This document shows, piece by piece, positions 26,632-34,559 of a stretch of DNA of 64,000 nt (position 1 is its first letter; the number at the start of each line of letters is the position of its first letter). A program made the position numbers and the translations under genes. The notes under the pieces were generated by a model. The model was not told the DNA's origin. It was given only the letters and a program-made list of their open reading frames with translations, and ran no database searches. Source of the stretch: Thiothrix litoralis. GTDB lineage: Bacteria > Pseudomonadota > Gammaproteobacteria > Thiotrichales > Thiotrichaceae. Location: the NCBI RefSeq assembly GCF_017901135.1, contig NZ_CP072801.1, positions 434,001 through 498,000 of the forward strand, read 5' to 3'.

Positions 26632-27207
26632 ATGGGAACTCCTATTCGCCTCATCGTAGGCTTGGGCAACCCCGGTAGCCAGTACGACAAAACCCGGCAC
26701 AATGCCGGGTTTTGGTTTGTTGATGAGCTGGCAAGGCGTTACTCCGGCAAGTTTGCTGTCGAGAAGCGTTTTTCCGGTGAAGCCTGTAAACTGCAAGTCG
26801 GCAGTGCTACGGTATGGCTACTCAAGCCCATGACCTTCATGAACCGCAGCGGGTTGGCAGTGAAACAATTGGCACAGTTTTACCAGATTCCGGTGGAACA
26901 AATTTTAGTCGCGCACGATGAGCTGGATATTGATGCAGGTGATGTACGCTTGAAACAAGCGGGTGGTCACGGCGGGCATAACGGTTTGCGCGATTGTCAT
27001 GCCCATTTGGGCGCAGATTATTGGCGGTTGCGTTTGGGTGTTGGGCATCCGGGCGACCGTAGCAAAGTGGTCGATTATGTGCTGTCACGGCCTTCGTTAG
27101 ATGATGAAATCGTCATCTCACGGGCGATAGACAAAGCAGCCGACCAGATTGAGTTAATTTTACAAGGTGACATGCAGAAAGCGATGAACGCGCTGCACAC
27201 CAAATAA
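26632..27207 (+). CDS. pth: Peptidyl-tRNA hydrolase
   Basis: Pth frees tRNA from prematurely released peptidyl-tRNA. It shows LIVGLGNPGSQYDKTRHNAGFWFVD with the catalytic His, LLKPMTFMNRSG, VAHDELDIDAGDVRLK and GGHGGHNGLRD. The ATG at 26632 is preferred over 26626 because TAAGG at 26618-26622 is 9 bases before it but only 3 before the first ATG. The product has 191 residues. It lies upstream of ychF, as in Pseudomonas and E. coli. Confidence 0.96.
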   Translation: MGTPIRLIVGLGNPGSQYDKTRHNAGFWFVDELARRYSGKFAVEKRFSGEACKLQVGSATVWLLKPMTFMNRSGLAVKQLAQFYQIPVEQILVAHDELDIDAGDVRLKQAGGHGGHNGLRDCHAHLGADYWRLRLGVGHPGDRSKVVDYVLSRPSLDDEIVISRAIDKAADQIELILQGDMQKAMNALHTK

Positions 27208-27219
27208 AGGTAAGAGATC

Positions 27220-28314
27220 ATGGGATTCAAGTGCGGAATTGTTGGTTTGCCAAACGTGGGTAAATCCACCTTGTTTAATGCCCTGACCAAGGCAGGCATT
27301 CAGGCAGCGAATTACCCTTTCTGTACGATTGAGCCGAACGTGGGCATCGTGCCCATGCCAGACCCGCGTTTGGATGCGCTGGCAGCCATCGTTAAGCCGA
27401 TCAAGATCTTACCGACGACGATGGAATTCGTCGACATTGCAGGCTTGGTTGCGGGGGCATCACAAGGCGAAGGTTTGGGTAACAAGTTCCTCGCGCACAT
27501 CCGCGAAACCGACGCGATTGCACAAGTAGTACGCTGCTTCGACAACGATGACATCATTCACGTTGCTGGCAAAATTGACCCGGCCTCCGACATCGACACC
27601 ATCAATACTGAATTGGCGCTGGCGGATTTGGATACGGCTGAAAAGGCCGTCAATCGCCTGACCCGTTCTGCCAAATCCGGCAGTAAAGATTTGGTGGCAC
27701 AAAAAGTTTTGGCAGAACGTTTGTTTGCGCACCTTTCCGAAGGCCATTCCGCGCGTTCGATGGAAATGACCCCCGAAGAACGTGAGCTGGCGGTGCGTGA
27801 ATTCCACTTGATTACCATCAAGCCGCTGATGTTCATTGCCAATGTCGATGAAGAAGGTTTTGAAAACAACCCGTATCTGGATCAGGTACGCGAAATCGCC
27901 GTGCGTGAAAATGCCGTCGTCGTGGCGGTGTGCGCAGAAATGGAATCCGAACTGTCGCAATTGGAAGATGCCGAGCGTGACGAATTCCTCGCGGGCATGG
28001 GCTTGGACGAACCGGGTTTGAACCGCGTCATCCGTGCAGGCTACGATTTGCTTGGCTTGCAGACCTATTTCACCGCAGGCGTGAAAGAAGTACGTGCTTG
28101 GACGATTCCGAAAAAAGCCACTGCACCACAGGCGGCTGGCGTGATCCATACTGACTTTGAGCGTGGCTTCATCCGCGCACAAACCATTGCTTACGAAGAC
28201 TTTATTGCTTACAAAGGTGAGCAGGGCGCGAAAGAAGCCGGGAAGATGCGGGCGGAAGGCAAGGAGTACATCGTTAAGGATGGCGATGTGCTGAACTTCC
28301 TGTTTAACGTATGA
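27220..28314 (+). CDS. ychF: Ribosome-binding ATPase YchF
   Basis: YchF is an Obg-like P-loop protein that prefers ATP to GTP and binds the ribosome, with links to oxidative stress and translation start choice. The 364-residue protein has G1 [15 protein letters not shown], switch region [20 protein letters not shown], a central coiled-coil hairpin, and a C-terminal TGS domain ([36 protein letters not shown]). It follows pth by 12 bases and is convergent with sixA. Confidence 0.97.
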   Translation: MGFKCGIVGLPNVGKSTLFNALTKAGIQAANYPFCTIEPNVGIVPMPDPRLDALAAIVKPIKILPTTMEFVDIAGLVAGASQGEGLGNKFLAHIRETDAIAQVVRCFDNDDIIHVAGKIDPASDIDTINTELALADLDTAEKAVNRLTRSAKSGSKDLVAQKVLAERLFAHLSEGHSARSMEMTPEERELAVREFHLITIKPLMFIANVDEEGFENNPYLDQVREIAVRENAVVVAVCAEMESELSQLEDAERDEFLAGMGLDEPGLNRVIRAGYDLLGLQTYFTAGVKEVRAWTIPKKATAPQAAGVIHTDFERGFIRAQTIAYEDFIAYKGEQGAKEAGKMRAEGKEYIVKDGDVLNFLFNV

Positions 28315-28318
28315 GACC

Positions 28319-28807
28319 TCACTTCATCAGGGTGTTGGGGATGCTCCACTGCAATTCTCCAATACCTGTCTGAAAATCCACTTCCAGCCGAATCAGTGAC
28401 GCCTTTTTCACTTTGATGATGGCTTCCCGCCGCCCGAGCAGTTGTGAGATGAGGCTGGAAAAGTCCGGCTCATGACCGACCAACCAAAGGTCATTCAGGC
28501 CGCTATTCGCGAGTTTTTCCAGTTCAGCCTGCATGGTATCCGGGTCAGTATTGGCCAGCCAAGAAACCATTTTGGGGTTTGGGCAAGCAGACAGGTTTTT
28601 CTGCAAGGCTTGCGCCGTTTCTCGTGCCCTTACTAGCGGACTGCACAGCAGGTAGGCGGGGATCAGTTGGCGCTGCTTGCAAAAGTCGGCTACCCGTTGC
28701 ATCTGCTTTTTGCCTTTATCCACCAGCCTGCGGGATTCGTCGGGCAGCCCTAAGGCGCGATCCTGAGCGGTGGCATGGCGCAAAAAGGTCAGTGTTGTGG
28801 TTTCCAC
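28319..28807 (-). CDS. sixA: SixA-type phosphohistidine phosphatase
   Basis: This is a 162-residue histidine phosphatase superfamily protein with the catalytic LRHATAQ near the N-terminus, SPLVRARETAQAL and LVGHEPDFSSLISQLL. SixA enzymes remove phosphate from histidine of phosphotransfer proteins (ArcB or the nitrogen PTS in E. coli); the partner here is unknown. The start overlaps the end of the Bcr/CflA transporter gene by 19 bases, so the two are likely in one operon. Confidence 0.88.
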   Translation of the reverse strand: METTTLTFLRHATAQDRALGLPDESRRLVDKGKKQMQRVADFCKQRQLIPAYLLCSPLVRARETAQALQKNLSACPNPKMVSWLANTDPDTMQAELEKLANSGLNDLWLVGHEPDFSSLISQLLGRREAIIKVKKASLIRLEVDFQTGIGELQWSIPNTLMK

Positions 28808-29997
28808 GTCGTTTTCTCCCCTAAAAACAGAGCGGCTGTTGCCAGCAACCCGAGTAGAAAAAAGCCGCCAGTCAAGGGCAGCACGGTGCCATTATAGCTT
28901 TGCCCGATGAACGTCCCTAAAGGAATCGCGACGAGGGTGGACAGCGAACCAATCACTGATGCAGCAATGCCTGCGACATGCCCCAGCGGTTCCATCGCCA
29001 GCGCATTCAGGTTGCCAAACGTCATCCCCAGCGCGAGGAAGGTGAGCATGAAATATGCCATCAGGCTTTCCAGCGGTGGATGCCCTTGCGTCGCATAAGC
29101 GACCAGCAGAAACAGGCCGGATAGCACGGTAAACAGTATGACCGCCCGCATCACCAGCCAATGCATTCCAAACCGCATGACCAGCCGTGCATTGAGGAGT
29201 GAGGCTCCGCCAATCGACAGCGCCAGCAGGGCAAAGTACAGCGGGAAACGTTCCCCCAGACCGTACTGGATTTGCAGGATTTGCTGCGCCGAACTCAAAT
29301 AGCCGAGAAATGCACCAAACACCATGCCCGCCGTGGCGGTATAGGTCATGCTAGTACGGTTGGTGACAACCTCCTTCAGCCCCCGCCAGAACTCAGGAAA
29401 CGTGAACGCCCTACGTTTGTCGGGCGGCAAGGTTTCCGGCATCCGCAACCAGAACCAGACAGCGACAATGACTGCCAGCAGCAGGAACACCGTGAAAATG
29501 CTGCGCCAACCCGCGAACAACAGGATACCTTGCCCCAACGATGGCGCAATCATCGGCACGAGAATGAATATGCTCATGGTAAACGACATCACCCGCGCCA
29601 TTGCCGCTCCCGCATAACAATCACGCACTAACGCCATCGTCAGGACACGCGGTGCGGAAGCCCCCAGCCCTTGCAGAAAACGCCCGAACAGCATGTGGGA
29701 AAAGTCTTGCGCCAGCATCGACAGCAGGCTACCGAGCATGAACATGCCCAAACCGACGTACATCAGCGGCTTGCGTCCGGTTGCATCCGACAGCGGGCCG
29801 AAAAATATTTGCCCGCTTGCTAGCCCCAAAAACAGGGTAGAAATGATCAGTTGCGCTTCGTTTTCATGCGTCACGCCCAGTTCCTGCCCGATGGTGGCAA
29901 GTGCGGGCAGCATGGTGTCGGTGGCAAGTGCGGTGAGGGAACTGAGTAGCGCAATCAGCGTGATGAATTCGCTGAAGCGTGGAAGTTTGGATGGCAT
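28789..29997 (-). CDS. Bcr/CflA family drug-efflux transporter (MFS)
   Basis: This 402-residue inner-membrane protein has 12 predicted hydrophobic segments. It carries the DHA1 hallmark ATDTMLPALATIGQELGV in helix 1, GQIFFGPLSDATGRKPLMYVGL (motif A) between helices 2 and 3, and FGRFLQGLGASAPRVLTMALVRDCY in helix 4. Members export drugs or small metabolites by proton antiport; the substrate cannot be read from sequence. The start is one base after the TIR-domain gene's stop. Confidence 0.88.
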   Translation of the reverse strand: MPSKLPRFSEFITLIALLSSLTALATDTMLPALATIGQELGVTHENEAQLIISTLFLGLASGQIFFGPLSDATGRKPLMYVGLGMFMLGSLLSMLAQDFSHMLFGRFLQGLGASAPRVLTMALVRDCYAGAAMARVMSFTMSIFILVPMIAPSLGQGILLFAGWRSIFTVFLLLAVIVAVWFWLRMPETLPPDKRRAFTFPEFWRGLKEVVTNRTSMTYTATAGMVFGAFLGYLSSAQQILQIQYGLGERFPLYFALLALSIGGASLLNARLVMRFGMHWLVMRAVILFTVLSGLFLLVAYATQGHPPLESLMAYFMLTFLALGMTFGNLNALAMEPLGHVAGIAASVIGSLSTLVAIPLGTFIGQSYNGTVLPLTGGFFLLGLLATAALFLGEKTTWKPQH

Positions 29998-29998
29998 T

Positions 29999-30370
29999 TT
30001 AATGGGTAACCACGTCGGTATCGGTGGTTTCGGCTTGTTCGAGCAACAGCAGGTTGGCTTGCAGCTCTGCGAGCTCCTGAAGGATCAAATGTTTTTTTAA
30101 AAAATCAATAGGAAGATCAACAATATTCACACCAAGCTTCTTGGCTTGTTTCAACTCATATCTTACCCATCTTGAATTCATAGCAGCCGTCGATCTAATA
30201 AGAATCATATAGTTAGATTTTTTTACAGCCAAAAATAATTGTTTTTTTATTGGCTTATTCAGGTCAAGAGACAAATAGTCTATCCATATGTTATTTCCCG
30301 ACCGATGAAGAAACTCAGCAAATCGGTGGGCAAATTTTTTATCAACCCATGAATAACTAATAAATATCAT
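29999..30370 (-). CDS. TIR-domain protein
   Basis: This 123-residue protein consists almost wholly of a TIR domain: FISYSWVDKKFAHRFAEFL (strand A, helix A), IWIDYLSLDLNKPI (BB-loop region), NYMILIRSTAAMNSRWVRYEL. Glu72 in RWVRYEL occupies the position of the NAD-hydrolysing glutamate of catalytic TIRs. Bacterial TIRs often act in phage defence by NAD depletion or signalling, but many have other roles. The gene is AT-rich over most of its length while the last 30 codons have host-like GC. It starts 3 bases after a small membrane-protein gene. Confidence 0.75.
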   Translation of the reverse strand: MIFISYSWVDKKFAHRFAEFLHRSGNNIWIDYLSLDLNKPIKKQLFLAVKKSNYMILIRSTAAMNSRWVRYELKQAKKLGVNIVDLPIDFLKKHLILQELAELQANLLLLEQAETTDTDVVTH

Positions 30371-30373
30371 TAA

Positions 30374-30817
30374 TTAACCCTTGGAAAGAATGTTTGCACC
30401 GTCCTTATCGGTTAAAACAATAACATTTGGAACGAACGTAAGAGCCTCAGCATTAATCCAACTACCATCTATACTCATGCGTTCTGTTGTCACCTGAACA
30501 ACGCAACCACCAGGAACCTCTAAGGCTTTAGTGCTTTTTTGCCATGTTTTTCCTTGAACTTTAAAAAGAAGTTTTAATTTGTCTGGCTGGCCAAAAGTCT
30601 CAATTTCTTCTTTTATATCAGATGTTTTTGTGATCATCTTTTCTTTTATTTCAATGCCTGCAAAGCTGATTCCACCTTTATGTATTCTATCGGTAAGACT
30701 ATCAAGCAAGGAGCGAATTTGCCTTCCATATAAGAAAATTGCGATTAAAACTAACAGAGCCCAAGTGATTGTCTGAAATAATGGCACATACTCAATCATT
30801 TGCTTTAAGAGTTCCAT
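30374..30817 (-). CDS. Small membrane-anchored protein paired with the TIR gene
   Basis: This 147-residue product has one N-terminal transmembrane helix (PLFQTITWALLVLIAIFLYG, about residues 11-30) and a cytoplasmic-type domain rich in Lys and beta-prone segments (KLLFKVQGKTWQKS, VPGGCVVQVTTERMSIDG, FVPNVIVLTDKDG). The ATG at 30817 is chosen for the AGGT just upstream. The gene is AT-rich like the TIR gene and lies only 3 bases before it, so both are probably one transcript. I do not recognise the family; sensor or anchor for the TIR protein is inference. Confidence 0.6.
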   Translation of the reverse strand: MELLKQMIEYVPLFQTITWALLVLIAIFLYGRQIRSLLDSLTDRIHKGGISFAGIEIKEKMITKTSDIKEEIETFGQPDKLKLLFKVQGKTWQKSTKALEVPGGCVVQVTTERMSIDGSWINAEALTFVPNVIVLTDKDGANILSKG

Positions 30818-31337
30818 AATACCTGTCAGAGTGAGTGAAAACTGCCCAAGCTTACAAGATCTTATAAACAAAATGAAGTATTTGTAGAACTCCTACCCCG
30901 CATTGCTGGAAAATTGGTAATTGTGGACAGAGTTTTTACTCTACGCTTCTTGCATAAACGCCCAATTAATATTCAACTCCGGGAACAAGCCCACGGCGAG
31001 CGGCTCTTCCATCCCGAACATGCGTGGCAAGCCATATTGCCCGTCGTCCTTGAGCGTATACACCATCACCCAGCGGTCAGTCGGGTGGATAATCCAGTAT
31101 TCTTGCACGCCATGCAGCTCATAGAGCCATGTCATGTCCGAAGTATTGTTTTCAAGGTCACGGAGAAATTGAATGGGAACTCGTCAAAATGGCTGATTCC
31201 TTCGTTGAGATGGTTATCGCCAGTTATCATTAAAACTTGTACTTTTGTCGTAATCATCACAAGCCGTGGCTTATTCAATACTAGTCTTTCTGTAAAGTTA
31301 ATAATCCTTTTCTGAAACCCGCTATTGAGTAACTGAT
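30818..31337. other. Gene-poor, AT-rich stretch between the TIR pair and the repeat peptide
   Basis: Apart from the Uma2 remnant this 520-base stretch holds no supported gene. The part between 31160 and 31337 is AT-rich, has stops in all frames at short intervals and probably contains the promoter of the repeat-peptide gene. It looks like a scar of past insertions and deletions. Confidence 0.6.
30941..31160 (-). pseudogene. Uma2-family nuclease remnant, C-terminal part
   Basis: An open frame of about 65-75 codons matches the C-terminal third of Uma2 (DUF820) proteins: LYELHGVQEYWIIHP, VMVYTLKDDGQYG, and the terminal VGLFPELNINW. The N-terminal two thirds, including the first catalytic residues, are missing; the frame is closed upstream by a stop near 31175. 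Uma2 proteins have a PD-(D/E)XK-like fold and unclear roles. It is surely non-functional as a Uma2 enzyme. Confidence 0.7.
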
Positions 31338-31670
31338 ATGACGACTATTCAACAACGCCCCATCTGTATTGAGACAACAGACATCCAGCAATTGGCACAA
31401 CAAGGTCGTACCCGCGCCCTGAGTGCCCGCCAAACCTGCGAGGCCAGCAATCCAAAACAGACCAGTAATATGGGAAGTATGCTGAACGATTGTTCCAGTG
31501 CAATCATCGCAGGCGGTAAAACTGCTACTCCGACCAAGCCGCCTGTCGTTGCTGGTGGAAAGCCTGCACAACCCCCTGTTATTGCGGGTAGTTTGCCTGC
31601 GCCGATCAAACCTCCTGTTATTGCGGGTGGTTTGCCTGCTCCAACCAATCCTCCTGTTGCTACTTGCTGA
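31338..31670 (+). CDS. Proline-rich repeat peptide, possible modified-peptide precursor
   Basis: The 110-residue product has two halves. Residues 1-56 form a polar segment with three cysteines (ICIETTD, RQTCEAS, LNDC). Residues 57-110 carry a tandem repeat of about 13 residues of the form PPV-[VI]-AG-[GS]-x-PAP-x-[KN], in about four copies, ending in PPVATC with a terminal Cys. There is no signal peptide. A leader-like half followed by a short repeated core and a final Cys recalls ribosomally made, modified peptides, but no modification enzyme is recognised nearby. The next gene, for a Cys-rich protein, starts within about 20 bases. Confidence 0.55.
   Translation: MTTIQQRPICIETTDIQQLAQQGRTRALSARQTCEASNPKQTSNMGSMLNDCSSAIIAGGKTATPTKPPVVAGGKPAQPPVIAGSLPAPIKPPVIAGGLPAPTNPPVATC
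31519..31667 (+). repeat. In-frame proline/glycine repeat array
   Basis: About four degenerate 33-39-base units code for PPV-x-AG blocks. Neighbouring units differ mainly at single codons (for example AGGKPAQ, AGSLPAPIK, AGGLPAPTN), consistent with recent in-frame duplication. Confidence 0.75.
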
Positions 31671-31675
31671 GAATA

Positions 31676-32155
31676 ATGGTGATGCCCATGAATCTTGAGA
31701 CACTTTGCCCCAGTGCCAACCATAAAGAACAGGGCGCACAATTATTTGCAGTGGTTGGTGGTACGGCGGAAAAACCGGAAACGGCCTATCTGGATCATGT
31801 CCAGCCCATTACCGATGAGGTGTTGCAGCTTGCCGGAGACCTCGACCCTACAGAAGTTTTCCGGTTTGCTGCACCTTGTGCGAAAACAGGCTGCCAGCAT
31901 TTCGATGGGGAGCAATCCTCCTGCCAACTGGCGGCTAATGTGGTGAGTCTGGTGCCGGTGGTGGTACACAAGTTAGCACCGTGTCCTATCCGCAGTACGT
32001 GCCGGTGGTGGCAACAGGAAGGTGTGGCGGGTTGTCAGCGTTGCCCGCAGGTGGTGACGTTGAATTATGCACCCAGCGATGCTATGCGCACAGCGGCTAC
32101 TGCAACTGGAAAAGTGGCGGCCCCAATAGGAATCGAACCTATAGCTGCCCCTTAG
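31676..32155 (+). CDS. Cysteine-rich protein of unknown function
   Basis: The 159-residue product (start among 31676, 31682 or 31688) contains seven cysteines in its middle with spacing C-x4-C-x9-C-x19-C-x5-C-x10-C-x2-C plus one near the N-terminus; APCAKTGCQHF and PCPIRSTCRWW with CQRCPQVVT suggest zinc or iron-sulfur binding. There is no signal peptide or membrane helix. I do not recognise the family. The last 13 or so codons are read from the antisense of the tRNA-Arg gene, so the natural C-terminus has probably been replaced. It is coupled to the repeat-peptide gene upstream. Confidence 0.6.
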   Translation: MVMPMNLETLCPSANHKEQGAQLFAVVGGTAEKPETAYLDHVQPITDEVLQLAGDLDPTEVFRFAAPCAKTGCQHFDGEQSSCQLAANVVSLVPVVVHKLAPCPIRSTCRWWQQEGVAGCQRCPQVVTLNYAPSDAMRTAATATGKVAAPIGIEPIAAP

Positions 32156-32189
32156 GAGGGGGCCGTTTTATCCATTAAACTATGGAGCC
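32115..32189 (-). tRNA. tRNA-Arg (CCT)
   Basis: This is a 75-base cloverleaf on the minus strand: acceptor GGCTCCA pairing with TGGGGCC (one G-T pair), anticodon stem GCCCC/GGGGC around CTCCTAA (anticodon CCT), T arm CTATAGGTTCGATTCCTAT and an encoded CCA at 32115-32117. Its 3' end faces the accessory region at 30-32 kb. The preceding Cys-rich gene overlaps it by 41 bases in antisense. Confidence 0.95.
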
Positions 32190-32208
32190 ACTGCAAGGAG
32201 TACGTAGT

Positions 32209-34539
32209 CTAGCTTAAATCAGGGGATTTGGCAGGTACTTCTGAGCCTTTTGCCAAATGCAAGGTACGTTGTGGAAATGGTATATCTATACCTTGTTGGC
32301 GAAAGGCTTTGTCTATTGCTAGGTTGATGTCGCTGGTGACGCTGAGCTTCGATTCTATATCGCGGATGAAGCAGCGCAACTCGAAATCCAGCGAATCAGC
32401 CCCAAATCCTCGGAAGAATACACTTATTTTCATGTCGGTACGCTCTTTCAGCACGGCGGGGTGTGTCGTGGCCGCTTCGCGTAAAATCACCATGACCTGT
32501 GCGGTGTCTGAGCCATAGGCTACGCCGATGGGGAGGATGAGCCTGCCGAAATTATCGTTGAGCATCATATTGGTGACTTGCCCGGAAATGATTTCCGAGT
32601 TCGGCACAATAATGTCAGAACGGTCAAAGGTCTGTATGGTGGTGGAACGGATGCTGATCTCGCGCACATAGCCTTCCGCAGTACCGACCTTGATCCAGTC
32701 ACCCCGGCGAATCGGGCGTTCAAACAGCAGGATCAGGCCGGAAACGAAGTTATTGACGATGTTTTGTAAGCCGAAACCGATACCCACCGACAATGCCCCG
32801 GCGATAATCGCGAGCTTCTCAAATTGTATACCCGCTACCGACAAACCGACCAAAATAGACAGCAAGATGCCAATGTAACCGCTAATGGTGGTGCTGGCTT
32901 CCCGCGCCCCTCTGCTCAGGGTAGTGCGGCGTAACCAGCTTTCCGAGAAGTGTTTCTTGAAAACCTGTGTCAGGCTGACCAGAAGAGCCAGTGCCAGCAG
33001 GCCGCCAATAATACGTAAAGGTTCCAGCGTAAAACCGGCGATGTGGATGCCGTTACTTAACTGGTTGAGCAAGGTTATCTGACTCTGCTCTGACATTCCC
33101 CACAGGCGTAGTAGCAAGATAACGAGCAAGCCATAGATAACCAGGGTATTGGTCAGGCGCAGCCAGATCAGGCCGGGGACAAACTGCCCCGCTTTTAGCC
33201 CTAGCTGATGGCGCAGTCGTTGTTGCCATTCCACCTTGCCTTCATCCAGCCCGTCAAAGATTTCTGCGGGAATGTTGATGAGGAGCAAGGTTGTCAGCAA
33301 TAGGAATAATGTGCCGAATACGCCGGTAAACAGGTAGCTGGAAAAGTTCCGATACCCCAGCCACAGGCTGCCGATAGCCAGCGTGATAACAAGGGCGGTG
33401 AGCAAGTGTAAACGGATACGTTTTATCGAGAGGAAGTGCGTTGACATTAACCAGATCAGACGGATGAGGGCAATACCTACCAACGTGCCACAGGCGATGC
33501 GCAGCAAGGCAATCAAATGGCTGGGTTCGGGATTTTCCAGCGAGGTGCTATCAAACAGTTGTGAATGGATGACAACTCCGGTCATGGTGGAAAATAGCAA
33601 CAAGCGTGCCCAGATATACAACCTGTTGCTCGCTTTCTTGTCGGCGGGCATGATGCCATCCACTTGGGCGGTGGTACGCAACAGGGAATGCAGGATGCCG
33701 TAACTCAGGCTGAAAACCAGTAAGGTTTGTATGAATTGCGGGATAATGGGGGTTCCTGCCGGGTGAAAATATAACGACAGCCCTGATAGCCCGGCAAACA
33801 ACACGTAGGGCATGACCCGTAGCAAGCTGCGCCATACGGCTGCCAGCGTTGGGCTGGTTTCATGAATGGCTGGCGTTTGTGCCCGGTATTGGCGACGTTT
33901 GTGGGTGCTCCAGAACAGCCCGACGATCAGCCCAGCCAGCCCGTAGCTGAGCGCTATTATCAAGTTGTACCAGTTGATAAGGGGTTGAAGCAGTTTGTTG
34001 ATCAGCCCCTCAAGTTCCCGTTTCCAGGTGTCCGGTTCCAGCAGGATGATGTACAGATGGGTGAACAGCGAGTCAGAAGGGGCGAACAATTGCTGTTTCA
34101 GCAAATCCTGTCGGGATTTACGGGCAGATTCCAGTAGGGTGTTAGCGCGTAAGCTGATCAGGCGGCACTGTGACAGGGTTTTATCAGCCTGTTGTTTCTG
34201 GGCTTCCAGCTCAGTACGTTTGCGCTTGACCTCGGTATCGTCAGTGGCGGTGGATGTGCCGAGGCTTTCGCTTGCCTGTTGGGTTTGCGTTTGTTCCTGC
34301 TCGTACTGGCTGATGCAGGCTTGGGCTTTTTGTCCCAATTCTGTTGCGGTCGTGGTCAGGCTTTCCAACCGGGTGATGTCAGTGTCGTATTGCTGAAACT
34401 CTTTTTCAGCGCTATCCAGTTGTTTGCTGAGAGCATCCAGTGCTTCAGCGGTGAAGGTATTTTCTGCCGCTTGTAACGGCAGGAGGAAACACATGACCAG
34501 TAGAAATGTGCGCCCCAGATAGAGAAGTTTGCCCTGCAT
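32209..34539 (-). CDS. Large MscS-family mechanosensitive channel
   Basis: This 776-residue protein has a signal peptide (LLYLGRTFLLVMCFLLPLQAA), a periplasmic coiled-coil region (about residues 25-150, Gln/Glu-rich), roughly ten hydrophobic segments, and the MscS pore and beta domain near the C-terminus: GIGFGLQNIVNNFVSGLILLFERPIRRGDWI, then IVPNSEIISGQVTN. Such large MscK/YbdG-like channels release solutes on hypo-osmotic shock or regulate ion flux. The ATG at 34539 is chosen because AAGG precedes it and a signal peptide follows. It follows the lyase-like gene closely. Confidence 0.88.
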   Translation of the reverse strand: MQGKLLYLGRTFLLVMCFLLPLQAAENTFTAEALDALSKQLDSAEKEFQQYDTDITRLESLTTTATELGQKAQACISQYEQEQTQTQQASESLGTSTATDDTEVKRKRTELEAQKQQADKTLSQCRLISLRANTLLESARKSRQDLLKQQLFAPSDSLFTHLYIILLEPDTWKRELEGLINKLLQPLINWYNLIIALSYGLAGLIVGLFWSTHKRRQYRAQTPAIHETSPTLAAVWRSLLRVMPYVLFAGLSGLSLYFHPAGTPIIPQFIQTLLVFSLSYGILHSLLRTTAQVDGIMPADKKASNRLYIWARLLLFSTMTGVVIHSQLFDSTSLENPEPSHLIALLRIACGTLVGIALIRLIWLMSTHFLSIKRIRLHLLTALVITLAIGSLWLGYRNFSSYLFTGVFGTLFLLLTTLLLINIPAEIFDGLDEGKVEWQQRLRHQLGLKAGQFVPGLIWLRLTNTLVIYGLLVILLLRLWGMSEQSQITLLNQLSNGIHIAGFTLEPLRIIGGLLALALLVSLTQVFKKHFSESWLRRTTLSRGAREASTTISGYIGILLSILVGLSVAGIQFEKLAIIAGALSVGIGFGLQNIVNNFVSGLILLFERPIRRGDWIKVGTAEGYVREISIRSTTIQTFDRSDIIVPNSEIISGQVTNMMLNDNFGRLILPIGVAYGSDTAQVMVILREAATTHPAVLKERTDMKISVFFRGFGADSLDFELRCFIRDIESKLSVTSDINLAIDKAFRQQGIDIPFPQRTLHLAKGSEVPAKSPDLS

Positions 34540-34559
34540 AATAGCCTTTTGCGTGATTA

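Noticed and set aside
30914-31315. 133-residue plus-strand frame over the Uma2 remnant
   Set aside because: It is antisense to a recognisable Uma2 tail and shows no motif of its own.
31349-31741. Minus-strand frame opposite the repeat peptide
   Set aside because: Its Gly/Pro pattern is the antisense of the plus-strand repeat, and the plus strand has the tight coupling with the downstream gene; kept as shadow, though conservation data could reverse this.
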